A DNA stretch of 64,000 nucleotides from Aliishimia sp039978895 (GCA_039978895.1 JBDWAL010000050.1:186001-250000), one strand, 5' to 3'; positions 17,697-27,350 are shown, numbered from the stretch's first letter. Numbers and translations: made by a program. Notes: generated by a model from the letters alone, not told the origin.

Positions 17697-17716
17697 TAAA
17701 AGCAAACTTTCTTTGC
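17697..17716 (-). terminator. Weak terminator after the DUF192 gene
   Basis: GCAAA/TTTGC hairpin with a 5-base loop followed on the minus strand by TTTTA, just after the DUF192 stop. Confidence 0.4.
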
Positions 17717-17722
17717 ACAAAC

Positions 17723-18217
17723 TTAATTCACGCAGGTCCAAGTCGCTTTTTCGCCAAAATCAGGGTGCTGAACTTCGCTGCCGACCGTAATTCCCAAACG
17801 TTCAGCCAGCCCACCGTTAATCTCAAGCACAGACAAAAGCCCAGCTCCGCCAGTAATTGGCGTTTCATCAAGCGGTTGTGCTCTGTTGTGAATGTGACGG
17901 ACGATGCCCTGCGGATCTATAAAGAGCATGTCCAGCTCAATCAGCGTGTTGCGCATCCAAAAACTCAGGACCTGAGGTCGTTCATACATAAACAACATGC
18001 CTGAGGACATAGCCATGCTTTCGCGATGCATCAAACCTTGTGCTCGCTCAGCTGCCGAATCTGCAATTTCGACTGTGAAGCGCGCTTCACCCCATGCGCC
18101 TCTGACGCGCACTTGATCGTCCCGGCATTCAGCCCAGGACGATGACGCCACAACGCACAAAACCGTTGTAGCAAAAAAATTCTTCAGTCGTTCGAATGAA
18201 CCAAACCTGCTTCCCAT
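17723..18217 (-). CDS. DUF192 family secreted protein
   Basis: 164 residues. A positively charged N-terminus then a hydrophobic stretch FFATTVLCVVASSSWA (about 14-29) looks like a cleavable signal peptide. The DUF192 core follows, with ERAQGLMHRESM, MLFMY and FWMRNTLIELDMLFID. Function of the family is not established. The start lies inside the 3' end of the double cold-shock gene (34-bp overlap) with GAGG upstream, so the two are co-transcribed. Such csp-DUF192 pairs are frequent in alphaproteobacteria. Confidence 0.88.
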   Translation of the reverse strand: MGSRFGSFERLKNFFATTVLCVVASSSWAECRDDQVRVRGAWGEARFTVEIADSAAERAQGLMHRESMAMSSGMLFMYERPQVLSFWMRNTLIELDMLFIDPQGIVRHIHNRAQPLDETPITGGAGLLSVLEINGGLAERLGITVGSEVQHPDFGEKATWTCVN

Positions 18218-18726
18218 GCTACAACCTCTGCCGCCATACGGCCTCTTTTGCCATCAACAACCCGCAAGGCCAAGGCCTCACCGGGTTGCAGATCACTAAG
18301 ACCTGAACGCCGCAGAACTTCAACATGCAAGAAGATGTCTTCGCTCTTACCGAAGATGTTGGCAAAGCCAAAGCCCTTCGCCTTGTCGAACCACTTCACC
18401 CGTGCGGGCTCCAGCGGTGCTGCTAGAATGGCATCTGCATCCAAAAGCGCTATGTCCGCCAAAGGGGGCGTGTCTTCCTGCGCGGGGGGATCAATCCGGT
18501 AGATCTCAGTTGCCTGAGACCCACGGTCGGTTCTTTGCACAGCGATCTCAATACCGGAGCCATCGGCGATGCTGCTTTGGCCAAAGTTGCGCAGTACATT
18601 AACGTGCAGCAAAATATCCGGGCCGCCTTGTTCTGCGACGACAAAGCCAAAGCCTTTAACGGGGTCGAACCACTTTACATGTCCCGACACCCGTTCCGTC
18701 GCTATTGAAGTATCTTCAGTCACCAC
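18184..18726 (-). CDS. Double cold-shock-domain protein
   Basis: About 180 residues with two CSDs. The first has VSGHVKWFDPVKGFGFVVAE, the second ARVKWFDKAKGFGFANIFG; both contain the RNP1-type KGFGF motif and the RNP2-like DILLHVNVL or DIFLHVEVL. A Pro/Glu/Asp-rich linker separates them. Tandem CSD proteins of this kind are typical of alphaproteobacteria and bind single-stranded RNA or DNA as chaperones. Start is uncertain: the only upstream ATG (18834) adds 36 residues unlike the family, so a GTG at 18726 (or 18723) is preferred. The 3' end overlaps the DUF192 gene. Confidence 0.85.
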   Translation of the reverse strand: MVTEDTSIATERVSGHVKWFDPVKGFGFVVAEQGGPDILLHVNVLRNFGQSSIADGSGIEIAVQRTDRGSQATEIYRIDPPAQEDTPPLADIALLDADAILAAPLEPARVKWFDKAKGFGFANIFGKSEDIFLHVEVLRRSGLSDLQPGEALALRVVDGKRGRMAAEVVAWEAGLVHSND

Positions 18727-18858
18727 TTGTTCTCGTTCACTCTTTTGGCATTGCGCCGTGTTTTGGTAAGCTTTTGCGCGAAGCCAACATAGATTCAAGC
18801 GGTTTCGCACGTCAAAACCATTGGTTAATTTCACGTCGCGCGAATTTCCGCCGATAGT

Positions 18859-19464
18859 TCAGGGATTTAGGCGGAAAATCCTCCACTCCGCATCAATCGT
18901 ATCACGGCGCCATTGGAACCGATCATGCAGACGAAATGCCCCATCTGCCCAAAATTCGATTTCTAACGGCCTTATACGGAATCCCCCCCAAAAAGGTGGC
19001 CGCTTCGGGTTTGGCCCTTGCAGCGCGGTCACCTTTGCCACTTCGGCAACCAAGGCCGCACGCGAAGACAAAGGGGCGCTTTGATCAGAGGCCCAGGCTC
19101 CAAGTCGACTTTTTAGCGACCGTGATGCGTAATAATCGTCAGCCTGTGGGCCATCCTCTTTTTCTACGATGCCGCGCACGCGCACTTGGCGGCGAAGCGA
19201 CTTCCAATGCATCACAAACGCGGCTTTGCCAGCCCCAAGAACCTCTTCCGCTTTTTGGCTTGTGTAGTTGGTATAGAAAACGAACGCGTCATCCTCGATA
19301 TCTTTTAATAAAACCATCCGTGCATTGGGCATCCCATCCGCATCCACCGTACTTAGAGCGATCGCATTGGCATCGTTTGGTTCACTCTTTTCGGCTTGCG
19401 CCAACCAGTCACGGGTGAGTTCAAATGGATTGTCGCCTGCAAAAATTCCATCGCGTTCTGACAT
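18859..19464 (-). CDS. pdxH: Pyridoxamine 5'-phosphate oxidase
   Basis: 201 residues. This FMN enzyme oxidises pyridoxine/pyridoxamine 5'-phosphate to PLP, the last step of vitamin B6 synthesis and salvage. Signature segments are NARMVLLKDIED, FYTNYTSQKAEE, HWKSLRRQVRVRG and the C-terminal EFW...FRLHDRFQWRR...W.I.RLNP. It is divergent from fabI with a 140-bp shared upstream region. Confidence 0.96.
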   Translation of the reverse strand: MSERDGIFAGDNPFELTRDWLAQAEKSEPNDANAIALSTVDADGMPNARMVLLKDIEDDAFVFYTNYTSQKAEEVLGAGKAAFVMHWKSLRRQVRVRGIVEKEDGPQADDYYASRSLKSRLGAWASDQSAPLSSRAALVAEVAKVTALQGPNPKRPPFWGGFRIRPLEIEFWADGAFRLHDRFQWRRDTIDAEWRIFRLNP

Positions 19465-19604
19465 ATCATGTCCCTTTCCAAAGCACCGTCTGTCGTGAAC
19501 TGCGCAAGGTAGTGCGCGCCCTCACCTTCGGCAATGGCTTGATGCGTCGCAACCAATCGCCTAAAGCACATCAGATAATTATACGAATTTCGGGGGATCA
19601 GGGC

Positions 19605-20408
19605 ATGGCAGAGTTAATGGCAGGCAAGCGCGGGCTAATTATGGGCCTGGCAAATGACAAATCCATTGCGTGGGGTATCGCCAAGACATTGGCAGAACAC
19701 GGCGCTGAACTTGCGTTCTCATACCAAGGGGATGCGTTAAAGAAGCGCGTTGACCCTTTGGCGAAACAAGTTGGGTCGGACATTGTCTTGCCGTGCGATG
19801 TCGGAGATGAGGCGTCCTTGGATGCCTTATTCGCCGATCTGAAGGATCGCTGGGGCAGCATTGACTTCATCGTTCATGCTATTGGATTTTCAGATAAAAA
19901 TGAACTTCGCGGTCGATACGTAGACACCTCTCGTGGCAACTTCCAGATGTCCATGGATATCTCGGTCTACTCGTTTACCGCCGTCATGCAGCGCGCTGAA
20001 AAAATGATGTCAGAAGGCGGCTCTGCCTTGACGCTCACCTATTATGGCGCCGAAAAAGTCATGCCGCATTACAACGTCATGGGCGTTGCAAAGGCCGCTT
20101 TGGAAGCCTCTGTTCAATATCTCGCAGAAGATTTGGGCAAGGATGGCATCCGCGTTAACGCGATTTCAGCCGGACCGATCAAAACGCTTGCAGCATCCGG
20201 CATCGGCGATTTCCGCTACATTATGAAGTGGAACGAATATAATTCGCCACTGCGCCGGAACGTCACGATTGGCGATGTTGGCAAAGCTGCGCTGTTTTTG
20301 CTCTCAGACCTTGGCAGCGGAACAACCGGCGAGAACTTGCATGTCGATGCGGGCTACCACGTGGTCGGCATGAAGGCCGTCGACGCGCCTGATATGAGCA
20401 AAGGGTAA
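19605..20408 (+). CDS. fabI: Enoyl-[acyl-carrier-protein] reductase (NADH)
   Basis: 267 residues. It catalyses the last reduction of each fatty-acid elongation cycle. Start ATG 19605 (MAELMAGKRGLIMGLANDKS) follows a GGGGA site. The atypical SDR fingerprint of FabI is present: MGLANDKSIAWGIA cofactor loop, AIGFSDKNELRGRY, and the Y-x6-K catalytic pair in YNVMGVAKAALE. gpt starts 6 bp after the stop, indicating co-transcription. Confidence 0.96.
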   Translation: MAELMAGKRGLIMGLANDKSIAWGIAKTLAEHGAELAFSYQGDALKKRVDPLAKQVGSDIVLPCDVGDEASLDALFADLKDRWGSIDFIVHAIGFSDKNELRGRYVDTSRGNFQMSMDISVYSFTAVMQRAEKMMSEGGSALTLTYYGAEKVMPHYNVMGVAKAALEASVQYLAEDLGKDGIRVNAISAGPIKTLAASGIGDFRYIMKWNEYNSPLRRNVTIGDVGKAALFLLSDLGSGTTGENLHVDAGYHVVGMKAVDAPDMSKG

Positions 20409-20413
20409 CACAA

Positions 20414-20935
20414 ATGGCAGATCGTCTCCTTCCGCACGAAAAAGGCTTTCACGTCAGCTGGGACCAAATGCACCGAGACAGTCGCGCATTGGCCTGGCGC
20501 CTTGACGGCAAAGGGCCGGATGACGGTGCATGGAAAGCCATCGTGGCCATCACCCGCGGTGGCATGGCGCCCGCGATGATTGTTGCGCGCGAACTTGATA
20601 TCCGCACGGTTGATACGATCTCGGTGAAATCATACCACGCAGGCGGGGGCAAAGCTGACAAGCAAAGTGATGCGGAAGTCCTGAAATCCCCGGACAAAGA
20701 CATGATGGGCGACGGCACGGGAATCCTAGTGATCGACGACCTCGTGGATTCTGGCAAAACGCTGGAATTGGTGCGTAGTCTCTATCCCAATGCCCATTTC
20801 GCGACAGTCTACGCCAAGCCACAAGGGGAACCGCAGGTCGATGATTTCATCACAGGTGTCAGTCAAGACACGTGGATTTTCTTCCCGTGGGACATGGCCT
20901 TGCAATATGTTGAGCCCTATCGCGGCAAAGACTGA
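20414..20935 (+). CDS. gpt: Xanthine-guanine phosphoribosyltransferase
   Basis: 173 residues. It salvages xanthine and guanine by transfer of phosphoribose from PRPP. The PRPP-binding motif is ILVIDDLVDSGKT (about 105-117) and the N-terminal half has AIVAITRGGMAPAMIVAREL. The C-terminal WIFFPWD matches Gpt. It follows fabI by 6 bp and is followed by a hairpin terminator. Confidence 0.94.
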   Translation: MADRLLPHEKGFHVSWDQMHRDSRALAWRLDGKGPDDGAWKAIVAITRGGMAPAMIVARELDIRTVDTISVKSYHAGGGKADKQSDAEVLKSPDKDMMGDGTGILVIDDLVDSGKTLELVRSLYPNAHFATVYAKPQGEPQVDDFITGVSQDTWIFFPWDMALQYVEPYRGKD

Positions 20936-20950
20936 CCAAAATAACGCAGC

Positions 20951-20982
20951 AACCGTGCAGCTTTCTATTTGGCCGCACGGTT
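20951..20982. terminator. Bidirectional terminator hairpin between gpt and porin
   Basis: Perfect 8-bp arms AACCGTGC/GCACGGTT with a 16-base loop between the two convergent genes; only short T/A runs flank it. Confidence 0.55.
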
Positions 20983-21004
20983 GATGTTTCCTTCAAAGCT
21001 TAGT

Positions 21005-22108
21005 TTAGAACCTCCAGCGCGCGCCGACAAAGGACGTGTCGATGTCCTGAAACGAAGACCCGGACGTGTCGCTGAACTCATAGGTGCGGAACGTTGCAAA
21101 AATTTCCGTGTTCAGATTGTCGATCTTCTGCACAGCACTGATGGCATAGGAATCCGACTCTGACCCTGCACTGACAAAGTCGCGACCACGGGTGTAGTCG
21201 ATGGCCAAGGCGGTTTCCCCAATCGAGAACCAATCACGTACGATTCCAGCTTTCACGTAGAGGGAATCCGCATTGGTGTCCAAATTTTCCCCCGCTGCGA
21301 GCGTGAAGTTTAATCCGGTCGGTTTGTGAAAGATCGACGCAGACCCGGCAACTGTTTCGGCTCCGTTGTTTATCGATGCATACCCAAGTCCAGCAACGAA
21401 GTCGAAATCGGCAAACCCGCCTTTATAGGTCGCTGCGAGGTCGGTGAATTCGCGATCATCGTTGCGCGCAAGTACTTCGGTGCCAAACGAGCCCGAGAAC
21501 GTGAACCCGTTGAAGTTAGGCGTGTCATAGCGCACTCGGAACCTGCGGCCGCCGTCAAATGCACTAAACGCCTGATTGATCCGAACGTTTGAGACGCTGC
21601 CATCTGCCAATCTAAACGCGTTGCCCCCGGCCAAATCTTGAACGCTGGAATACGTGATAACACCGGTTTTTGACAGGTCGTTCTCAGCAATTCCATCGGT
21701 GGCTGTACTGCCTTGACCAATGTAAAACTTACCAACGTTTCCAACGGTGTATTGCAGATCTACCCGGCGGATATCACGGCGCGTCGGGTCAATGTCGAAA
21801 TCGTCATTGCTGGCTGTTGCACCGCTTGATCCGGTAAGGCCAATTGCTGTTTCGAAGTGAAACCGCAACTTATTCCCGGTCTCAAACGTCTTGTCATAGG
21901 TGAACCCAACGCGACTGTTAGAATTGTCATTATCGGTGAAGATTGAGTCAGTACTCACCCCGTCATCAACCGTGAGAACCCCAAGGTTCAAGTGGCCGTA
22001 GACATTGAAACCGTCGTCGGTCTGTTGAGCCGACACGAGTGCAGGAAGCATCGCCAACGCCCCCCCAAGAGCGGTGGCGGAAAGCGATCTGTGAAGGATA
22101 GATGTCAT
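21005..22108 (-). CDS. Outer-membrane porin (Rhodobacter type)
   Basis: 367 residues. Signal peptide MTSILHRSLSATALGGALAMLPALVSA-QQ. The mature protein alternates hydrophobic and polar residues with Asp/Asn-rich loops, has the porin-like NVYGHLNLGV start, KFYIGQGSTATDGI, and ends in the C-terminal ARWRF outer-membrane signature ending in Phe. Start ATG 22108 is chosen over a longer frame because it yields the signal peptide immediately. It forms trimeric diffusion channels by family precedent; selectivity unknown. Confidence 0.9.
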   Translation of the reverse strand: MTSILHRSLSATALGGALAMLPALVSAQQTDDGFNVYGHLNLGVLTVDDGVSTDSIFTDNDNSNSRVGFTYDKTFETGNKLRFHFETAIGLTGSSGATASNDDFDIDPTRRDIRRVDLQYTVGNVGKFYIGQGSTATDGIAENDLSKTGVITYSSVQDLAGGNAFRLADGSVSNVRINQAFSAFDGGRRFRVRYDTPNFNGFTFSGSFGTEVLARNDDREFTDLAATYKGGFADFDFVAGLGYASINNGAETVAGSASIFHKPTGLNFTLAAGENLDTNADSLYVKAGIVRDWFSIGETALAIDYTRGRDFVSAGSESDSYAISAVQKIDNLNTEIFATFRTYEFSDTSGSSFQDIDTSFVGARWRF

Positions 22109-22331
22109 AGCGCGGTCTTCTTTTCTGAGCATTGTTGTTGTGACGGCGACCCGCATGGAAATGTGTTACACGTTCGCCGTCTAATAGAGATGGGGACTTG
22201 AATGCGGGGTGCGAGGGGAGTTCCCAAAGCCGTGACTTCTGGTGAACAAACCGGAGGTCAGCACTGGACAAGACCGCTGCCACAGGGTTTTCTGAACGCA
22301 TGTTCAAAAAATACGCGAAGGAAGCACGCAC

Positions 22332-23087
22332 ATGGACCTGAAAACAACATCAGCCGTCATTACAGGCGGCGCGTCCGGCTTAGGCGAAGCCACGGCACGC
22401 TATTTCGCGGAACAAGGCGCGGCGGTTACCCTGCTTGATCGCGATGAAGAACGTGGATTGCAGGTCGCTGAGGATATTGGCGGGACTTTTGTTCAAACGG
22501 ACGTCACCGATGAGGCCTCTGTGCAAAACGCGATCGACACTGCCATGGATAAAATGGGCAAAATCACTGCGACCGTGAACTGTGCGGGCATCGCATGGGC
22601 GATCAAAACCGTGGGTCGCGATGGACCACATCCCCTTGATGCGTTCAAAACGACAATTGATGTGAACCTTGTGGGCAGTTTCAATGTCGCTCGCCTTGCG
22701 GCAGTTGCCATGGGGCAAAACGAACCTGAACCGGACGGCGCGCGTGGTGTTATCATCAATACCGCGTCGATTGCTGCATTTGATGGGCAAAAAGGCCAAG
22801 CTGCCTACTCCGCGTCCAAAGGTGGCGTGGTTGGAATGACGCTGCCCATGGCACGCGATCTGGCTTCCACGGGGATTCGCGTGATGACGATTGCGCCAGG
22901 TATTTTCCTGACGCCGATGCTCCAAGGGCTATCTGAGGATGTGCAGGCGCAGCTCGCGGCAGATGTCCCCAACCCTGCCCGTTTGGGTGACCCAAGAGAA
23001 TACGGACGCCTTGCCGGGTTCATTGTCGAAATGGGTTATCTGAACGGAGAAGTCATCCGCATCGATGGTGCGTTACGGATGCGCTAA
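22332..23087 (+). CDS. Short-chain dehydrogenase (3-hydroxyacyl-CoA dehydrogenase type 2-like)
   Basis: 251 residues. NAD-binding GGASGLGEATA, NCAG motif (VNCAGIAWA), catalytic Ser in IINTASIAAFDG and YSASKGG Tyr-Lys pair are all intact. The pattern AIKTVGRDGPHPLDAFKTTIDVNLVG and APGIFLTPM resembles HSD17B10-type enzymes that oxidise short or branched 3-hydroxyacyl-CoA, as in isoleucine or fatty-acid breakdown. No beta-oxidation partners are adjacent, so the substrate is inferred from family likeness. Confidence 0.88.
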   Translation: MDLKTTSAVITGGASGLGEATARYFAEQGAAVTLLDRDEERGLQVAEDIGGTFVQTDVTDEASVQNAIDTAMDKMGKITATVNCAGIAWAIKTVGRDGPHPLDAFKTTIDVNLVGSFNVARLAAVAMGQNEPEPDGARGVIINTASIAAFDGQKGQAAYSASKGGVVGMTLPMARDLASTGIRVMTIAPGIFLTPMLQGLSEDVQAQLAADVPNPARLGDPREYGRLAGFIVEMGYLNGEVIRIDGALRMR

Positions 23088-23140
23088 TTCGGAGTTCGCG
23101 GAAAGGCTTGCCCCGTACCATGTCATGACATGTCGCGCGG

Positions 23141-24949
23141 TTAGTCTTCCGCTTTCGCCGCGAGTTCCAACCATTCTTCTTCTGCATCAGACAACTTGAT
23201 ATGGCGTTCTGTCAAAGCGTCTGTCGCCTTTTGAAACTTCACGGGTTCACGTGTGAACAAATCTGGGTCGGACATCAGTTCTTCGAGCTTGGCAATCTCA
23301 GCTTCGAAGCGCTCGATTTCTTTTGGCAGGGTATCCATGCGATGCTTTTCGGTGAAGCTAAGTCCGTTAGATTTGGACTTTGTTGTCTTACCTTTACCAC
23401 TAGAGGCTTTTGATTTTACTTCGCTTCCTTCGGAAAAATCCCGACCGCGTTGTGAACGGTAATCTGTCCAGCCGCCAGCATAAACAACCGCACGCCCGTC
23501 CCCTTCCAAAGCGATAGTTGTCGCGGCGACCCGGTCCAAAAAGTCCCGATCGTGGCTGACCAACAAAACCGTGCCCTGATACGTTTCCAGCAATTCTTGC
23601 AACAGATCGAGCGTTTCAACATCCAAATCGTTTGTAGGTTCATCGAGCACCAGCAAGTTACTTTGCCGCGCCATGATCCGCGCCAACAGCAATCTCGCTT
23701 TTTCGCCACCGGACAAAGATTTGACAGGCGCGCGGGCTTGCCCTTCATCGAACAGAAACTCTTTAAGATACCCCACCACGTGTTTTGGGGTTCCACGCAC
23801 CATAACTTGATCAGTTGATCCTTTCACGCGCATCTCTGGATCAGAAGTCAGACTGTCCCAAAGGGTTGCTTCGGGGTCGAGTTGAACCCGGTTCTGGTCA
23901 AACCATGCGATTTCAAGGTTGGTCCCAAGTTTAACTGTGCCGGTATCGGGGTTTTCTTGGCCGATGAGCATCTTGATCAGCGTGGTCTTGCCGACCCCGT
24001 TTGGTCCGACAAGCGCGACGCGATCACCGCGCATCAACGTCAAATCAAACGGGCTGAGAATCAGTTTTTCGACATAAATTTTGGATATGCCAACGGCTTC
24101 GATGACCTTCTTGCCCGACTTTTGCCCAGCATCCAGTTCCATTGCAGCCGTGCCTTGACGCTTGATCTGGGCGGCGCGTTCTGCGCGCAGGTCTTGCAGG
24201 GCGCGAACACGCCCTTGGTTGCGCTTGCGCCGCGCTGAGATGCCTTCGACGGCCCAACGCGCTTCGGCCTTAATCTTGCGATTAAGTTTGTGCCGCTGCA
24301 TGTCCTCGTCTTCCCAAATCTTGTCGCGCCAAGTTTCAAAACCGGCGAACCCCTCTTCGTGCCTGCGCGTCATTCCTCTGTCAATCCAGAGTGTTGCGCG
24401 TGTAAGCTCACGTAGAAACGCCCTATCGTGGCTAATCAGAATATACCCGGCACGGGTGGTTTTCAGCTCTGATTCGAGCCAAGCAATCGCTTCGATATCC
24501 AAGTGGTTGGTTGGCTCATCGAGCAACATCAATTCGGGCGCTTCAGCAAGAAGTTTGGCCAAAGCCGCGCGTCGCCGTTCGCCGCCACTGGCTGTTTCAA
24601 CGGCGCGGTCAGGGTCAAATTTTAGTCCCTCGCCGGCACGTTCCACACGGTATAATTCGCCAGGATCAAGCGCGCTGGACGCAAAATCACCCAAGGTCGC
24701 AAAGCCAGACAGATCTGGATCTTGTTCCATATAGCCAACCGACACGCCCGGACCGGCAACACGCGTGCCGCGATCCGGTTCAATACGGCTTGCCATAACC
24801 TTCATCAGCGTGGATTTCCCGGACCCGTTGCGGCCAACAAGCGCGACGCGGTCTCCGGGGTGCACAACCAAGGAAAGGTCATCAAATACAGGGTCTCCGC
24901 CGAATGTCAGCGAAATATCGGATAATTGCAAAAGGGGTATACGGGCCAT
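23141..24949 (-). CDS. ABC-F family ATP-binding protein (Uup-like)
   Basis: 602 residues without membrane segments. Two nucleotide-binding domains: first Walker A GRNGSGKSTLM with signature SGGERRRAALAK and Walker B LMLLDEPTNHLD; second GPNGVGKTTLIK, LSGGEKARLLLA and LLVLDEPTNDLD. A charged linker (about 230-290) and a coiled-coil C-terminal domain (about 540-600) match Uup. ABC-F proteins act on ribosomes, and Uup also affects transposon excision and branched DNA. Expected cytosolic. Confidence 0.93.
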   Translation of the reverse strand: MARIPLLQLSDISLTFGGDPVFDDLSLVVHPGDRVALVGRNGSGKSTLMKVMASRIEPDRGTRVAGPGVSVGYMEQDPDLSGFATLGDFASSALDPGELYRVERAGEGLKFDPDRAVETASGGERRRAALAKLLAEAPELMLLDEPTNHLDIEAIAWLESELKTTRAGYILISHDRAFLRELTRATLWIDRGMTRRHEEGFAGFETWRDKIWEDEDMQRHKLNRKIKAEARWAVEGISARRKRNQGRVRALQDLRAERAAQIKRQGTAAMELDAGQKSGKKVIEAVGISKIYVEKLILSPFDLTLMRGDRVALVGPNGVGKTTLIKMLIGQENPDTGTVKLGTNLEIAWFDQNRVQLDPEATLWDSLTSDPEMRVKGSTDQVMVRGTPKHVVGYLKEFLFDEGQARAPVKSLSGGEKARLLLARIMARQSNLLVLDEPTNDLDVETLDLLQELLETYQGTVLLVSHDRDFLDRVAATTIALEGDGRAVVYAGGWTDYRSQRGRDFSEGSEVKSKASSGKGKTTKSKSNGLSFTEKHRMDTLPKEIERFEAEIAKLEELMSDPDLFTREPVKFQKATDALTERHIKLSDAEEEWLELAAKAED

Positions 24950-25033
24950 GGCTGCGTGCTAGACGCCAGTCAAGACAGCGTCAATTGCCGTTTTCACATT
25001 GCTCGCATTATCCGCCGCGATACGAAGCGCGGA

Positions 25034-25762
25034 TTACACGGCAACCGCGCGCAGCAATCGCTTACGTGCTGCCGGGATCGCGCCGATTTCCACGCCGGTG
25101 AACACATGCATCGTATTCATCTGCCGATCCAGCACCGCGTGATCGCTCACCCAACCGCCCATCATTAAATAGGTCCGCAAAAGCGGGGGCATCGCCCGCA
25201 TAGCACGCCGCATATCTGGTTTGCGCCGCAAACGCGCCGCGAATCGGAACACATCCGGCGCCTTCACCCGCGGCAACCACCGTTTCGGTGCCAAATGGCG
25301 TGCTTTGAGCACCGCAAAAGCATCCAGATAAGTGGCAGTCTCTGTTCCAGCGAAAGACGAACATCCAAACAGAAGATCGATCTGATGTTGGTCGACAAAC
25401 TGAGTCATCGCACCCCACGCGATTCTTAGAATGTCAGGGTCTGTCCAATGTGGATGAAGACAGAATCGACCCAGTTCCACCATCTTACCTTGGTAACTCT
25501 CTAAGGCGGACAGTTCATAATATTGGGCAGAATAGCTATCCGAGATCGTCGCACCCGTCAGCGGCATCATACGAAAACAACACACGAGATCGCGGCTCAC
25601 AGCGTGCTCAATCAAGATATGTTTGCACGCAGCGTCAAACGAATCCCCGTCCAAAGGGGATGTCAGGCCAAAGGCACAGGCCCGTAACGATTGCGCCGCG
25701 CGAATATCGCCCTCGCCAGATGCGATGCGTGCAATATAGGCGCCCTTGGCCAGCAGAATCAC
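25034..25762 (-). CDS. olsB: Ornithine-acyl[ACP] N-acyltransferase (ornithine lipid synthesis)
   Basis: 242 residues of the GNAT-like OlsB family, which transfers a 3-hydroxyacyl group from ACP to ornithine to make lyso-ornithine lipid. Visible: ACFGLT-like N-terminal strand region, the CCFRMMPL and VELGRFCLHP core, GCSSFAGT, and the C-terminal MMGGWVSDHAVLD typical of the family. The start is a GTG (25762); no better ATG is present. The partner acyltransferase OlsA is not in the window. Confidence 0.88.
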   Translation of the reverse strand: MILLAKGAYIARIASGEGDIRAAQSLRACAFGLTSPLDGDSFDAACKHILIEHAVSRDLVCCFRMMPLTGATISDSYSAQYYELSALESYQGKMVELGRFCLHPHWTDPDILRIAWGAMTQFVDQHQIDLLFGCSSFAGTETATYLDAFAVLKARHLAPKRWLPRVKAPDVFRFAARLRRKPDMRRAMRAMPPLLRTYLMMGGWVSDHAVLDRQMNTMHVFTGVEIGAIPAARKRLLRAVAV

Positions 25763-25821
25763 CGCGGAACACTCAAATAGAAAAAGCCGATCGGGCTAAC
25801 TGACATGGCCTCAGCATTGGC

Positions 25822-26271
25822 TCACAGCCCTGTCGGCCCAATTCGACCAAAGCTTCCCATCAATTGACGCAGGAAGGTCCGATCAACGACGCTGGTTTCA
25901 GTCACGCGGCGCTCAAGTGTGATCACCCGACCATCTTCCAAACCAAACCGTTCGACGTTGGTGACGACACCATCGCCGTCAAAGCTGATCGCCAAAACCT
26001 GACGTTCGACGACTTCAGGCGAGCGATACGCATAGTTGCGCACCCGAGAGCGCACATAATAAAAACCGCCGTCGTTCAACACCCCAACAGAAGACGGCGC
26101 CCCAACACTATCCGCAACCGAATCTCTTGTGTCGACGCCAACCACGATGTCGTTCAACAGGTCTTCAGGCGGTATATACCCATGATTGCGAAAGCTGGCG
26201 ACGCATGCGCTGGTCGCCACTAAAGCCAGAATTGCTATCGTTATCTGCAGTCTGCGTTGCATCTTACCCAT
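25822..26271 (-). CDS. bamE: BamE-family outer membrane assembly lipoprotein
   Basis: 149 residues. Lipoprotein signal with lipobox VATSAC (Cys about residue 23). The SmpA/OmlA fold follows: hydrophobic strand then VGVDTRDSVADSVGAPSSVG, YYVRSRVRNYAYRSPEVVERQVLAISFD. BamE is an accessory lipoprotein of the BAM complex that inserts beta-barrels such as the porin nearby. It is divergent from the yceD-rpmF-plsX operon, a common arrangement in Rhodobacterales. Confidence 0.92.
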   Translation of the reverse strand: MGKMQRRLQITIAILALVATSACVASFRNHGYIPPEDLLNDIVVGVDTRDSVADSVGAPSSVGVLNDGGFYYVRSRVRNYAYRSPEVVERQVLAISFDGDGVVTNVERFGLEDGRVITLERRVTETSVVDRTFLRQLMGSFGRIGPTGL

Positions 26272-26407
26272 GCCGCGACCCCGCTCTTGTTATTTTGCGC
26301 TCTTGCCTCAATGGCCCACGCCTTTTAATTGCCTTACCAACGGATGGCCTTCGGTTCAAGAATGACCTTCACGCGGCCCCTACCACCTAAACGAGAGCCC
26401 GCAACGC

Positions 26408-26962
26408 ATGACCCAAACTACACACAGCCCATACGCAATTCGCGTCCTAGACTTGCCCCAATCTGCCGAGCACAAATTTGAAGTCGTCCCGACGAAATCC
26501 GAAATGATGGAACTTCAGGGTGATCTCGATTTACTGGATTTGAGCAAAGTGCGACTCGTTGGTACGCTGCGCCCGATTGGAAAAAGCGATTGGCAGTTTG
26601 ACGCCACGCTGGGTGCCACGGTTGTTCAGACCTGTGTCGCAACGCTGGAACCGGTGCGCACGCGTATCGACACAACAGTCGAACGCCTGTTCATGAAATT
26701 CTATGACGATCCAGACACACCAGAGGCCGAAATGCCCGACGAGGACCATGTGGAACGGCTCTTGAGCCATATCGACCCAATGGTAGTCCTTGGGGAAGCT
26801 CTTAGCCTCGCCCTGCCCGTCTATCCACGCGCCTCAGACACAGATCCGGTAGAGATTCGCCTGACCGAACCAGGCAAAACCGCCATGAGCGACGACGATG
26901 CCAAACCTTTTGCAGGGCTCGCGGCCCTCAAAAGTCAGCTCGAAGATCCCAAAGACACGTAA
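26408..26962 (+). CDS. yceD: YceD family (DUF177) protein
   Basis: 184 residues. The conserved DUF177 pattern VQTCVATLEPVRTRID is clear, followed by an acidic D/E-rich segment and PVYPRAS. The family is commonly encoded just upstream of rpmF, as here (181 bp upstream), and has been linked to 23S rRNA or ribosome assembly. First gene of the yceD-rpmF-plsX-fabH block. Confidence 0.9.
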   Translation: MTQTTHSPYAIRVLDLPQSAEHKFEVVPTKSEMMELQGDLDLLDLSKVRLVGTLRPIGKSDWQFDATLGATVVQTCVATLEPVRTRIDTTVERLFMKFYDDPDTPEAEMPDEDHVERLLSHIDPMVVLGEALSLALPVYPRASDTDPVEIRLTEPGKTAMSDDDAKPFAGLAALKSQLEDPKDT

Positions 26963-27143
26963 TTTGTGTTATATTCCCCCTTGCGCACCGGTGCGTTCGC
27001 AGTATTTTGCGCCGCTCACGCAATTAGGATTGGACAAGCGCGAGGCCACGGCCTAAACGCAGCCAGACCTGATTGCAGGCAAGAAATTCCACGATGGTGC
27101 TGGTCTTGTTTTCCAGCTCCAGACGATAAAAAGGGCCGATCCC

Positions 27144-27350
27144 ATGGCTGTACAGCAGAACAAAGTGTCGAAATCGCGCCGCAACAACCGCCGCGCACAT
27201 GATTCCCTCGTCGCTGCCAATCCAAATGAATGCTCCAACTGTGGCGAGATGAAACGTCCACACCACGTTTGTGCGTCTTGCGGACATTACGATGACAACG
27301 AAATCGTACCCATGACGGAAGAAATCGATCTGGACGAAGACGCGGCTTAA
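27144..27350 (+). CDS. rpmF: 50S ribosomal protein L32
   Basis: 68 residues. Starts MAVQQNKVSKSRRNNRRAHD and carries the zinc-binding cysteines CSNCG and CASCG, so it is the zinc-containing form. The acidic tail is typical of alphaproteobacterial L32. It sits between yceD and plsX. Confidence 0.97.
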   Translation: MAVQQNKVSKSRRNNRRAHDSLVAANPNECSNCGEMKRPHHVCASCGHYDDNEIVPMTEEIDLDEDAA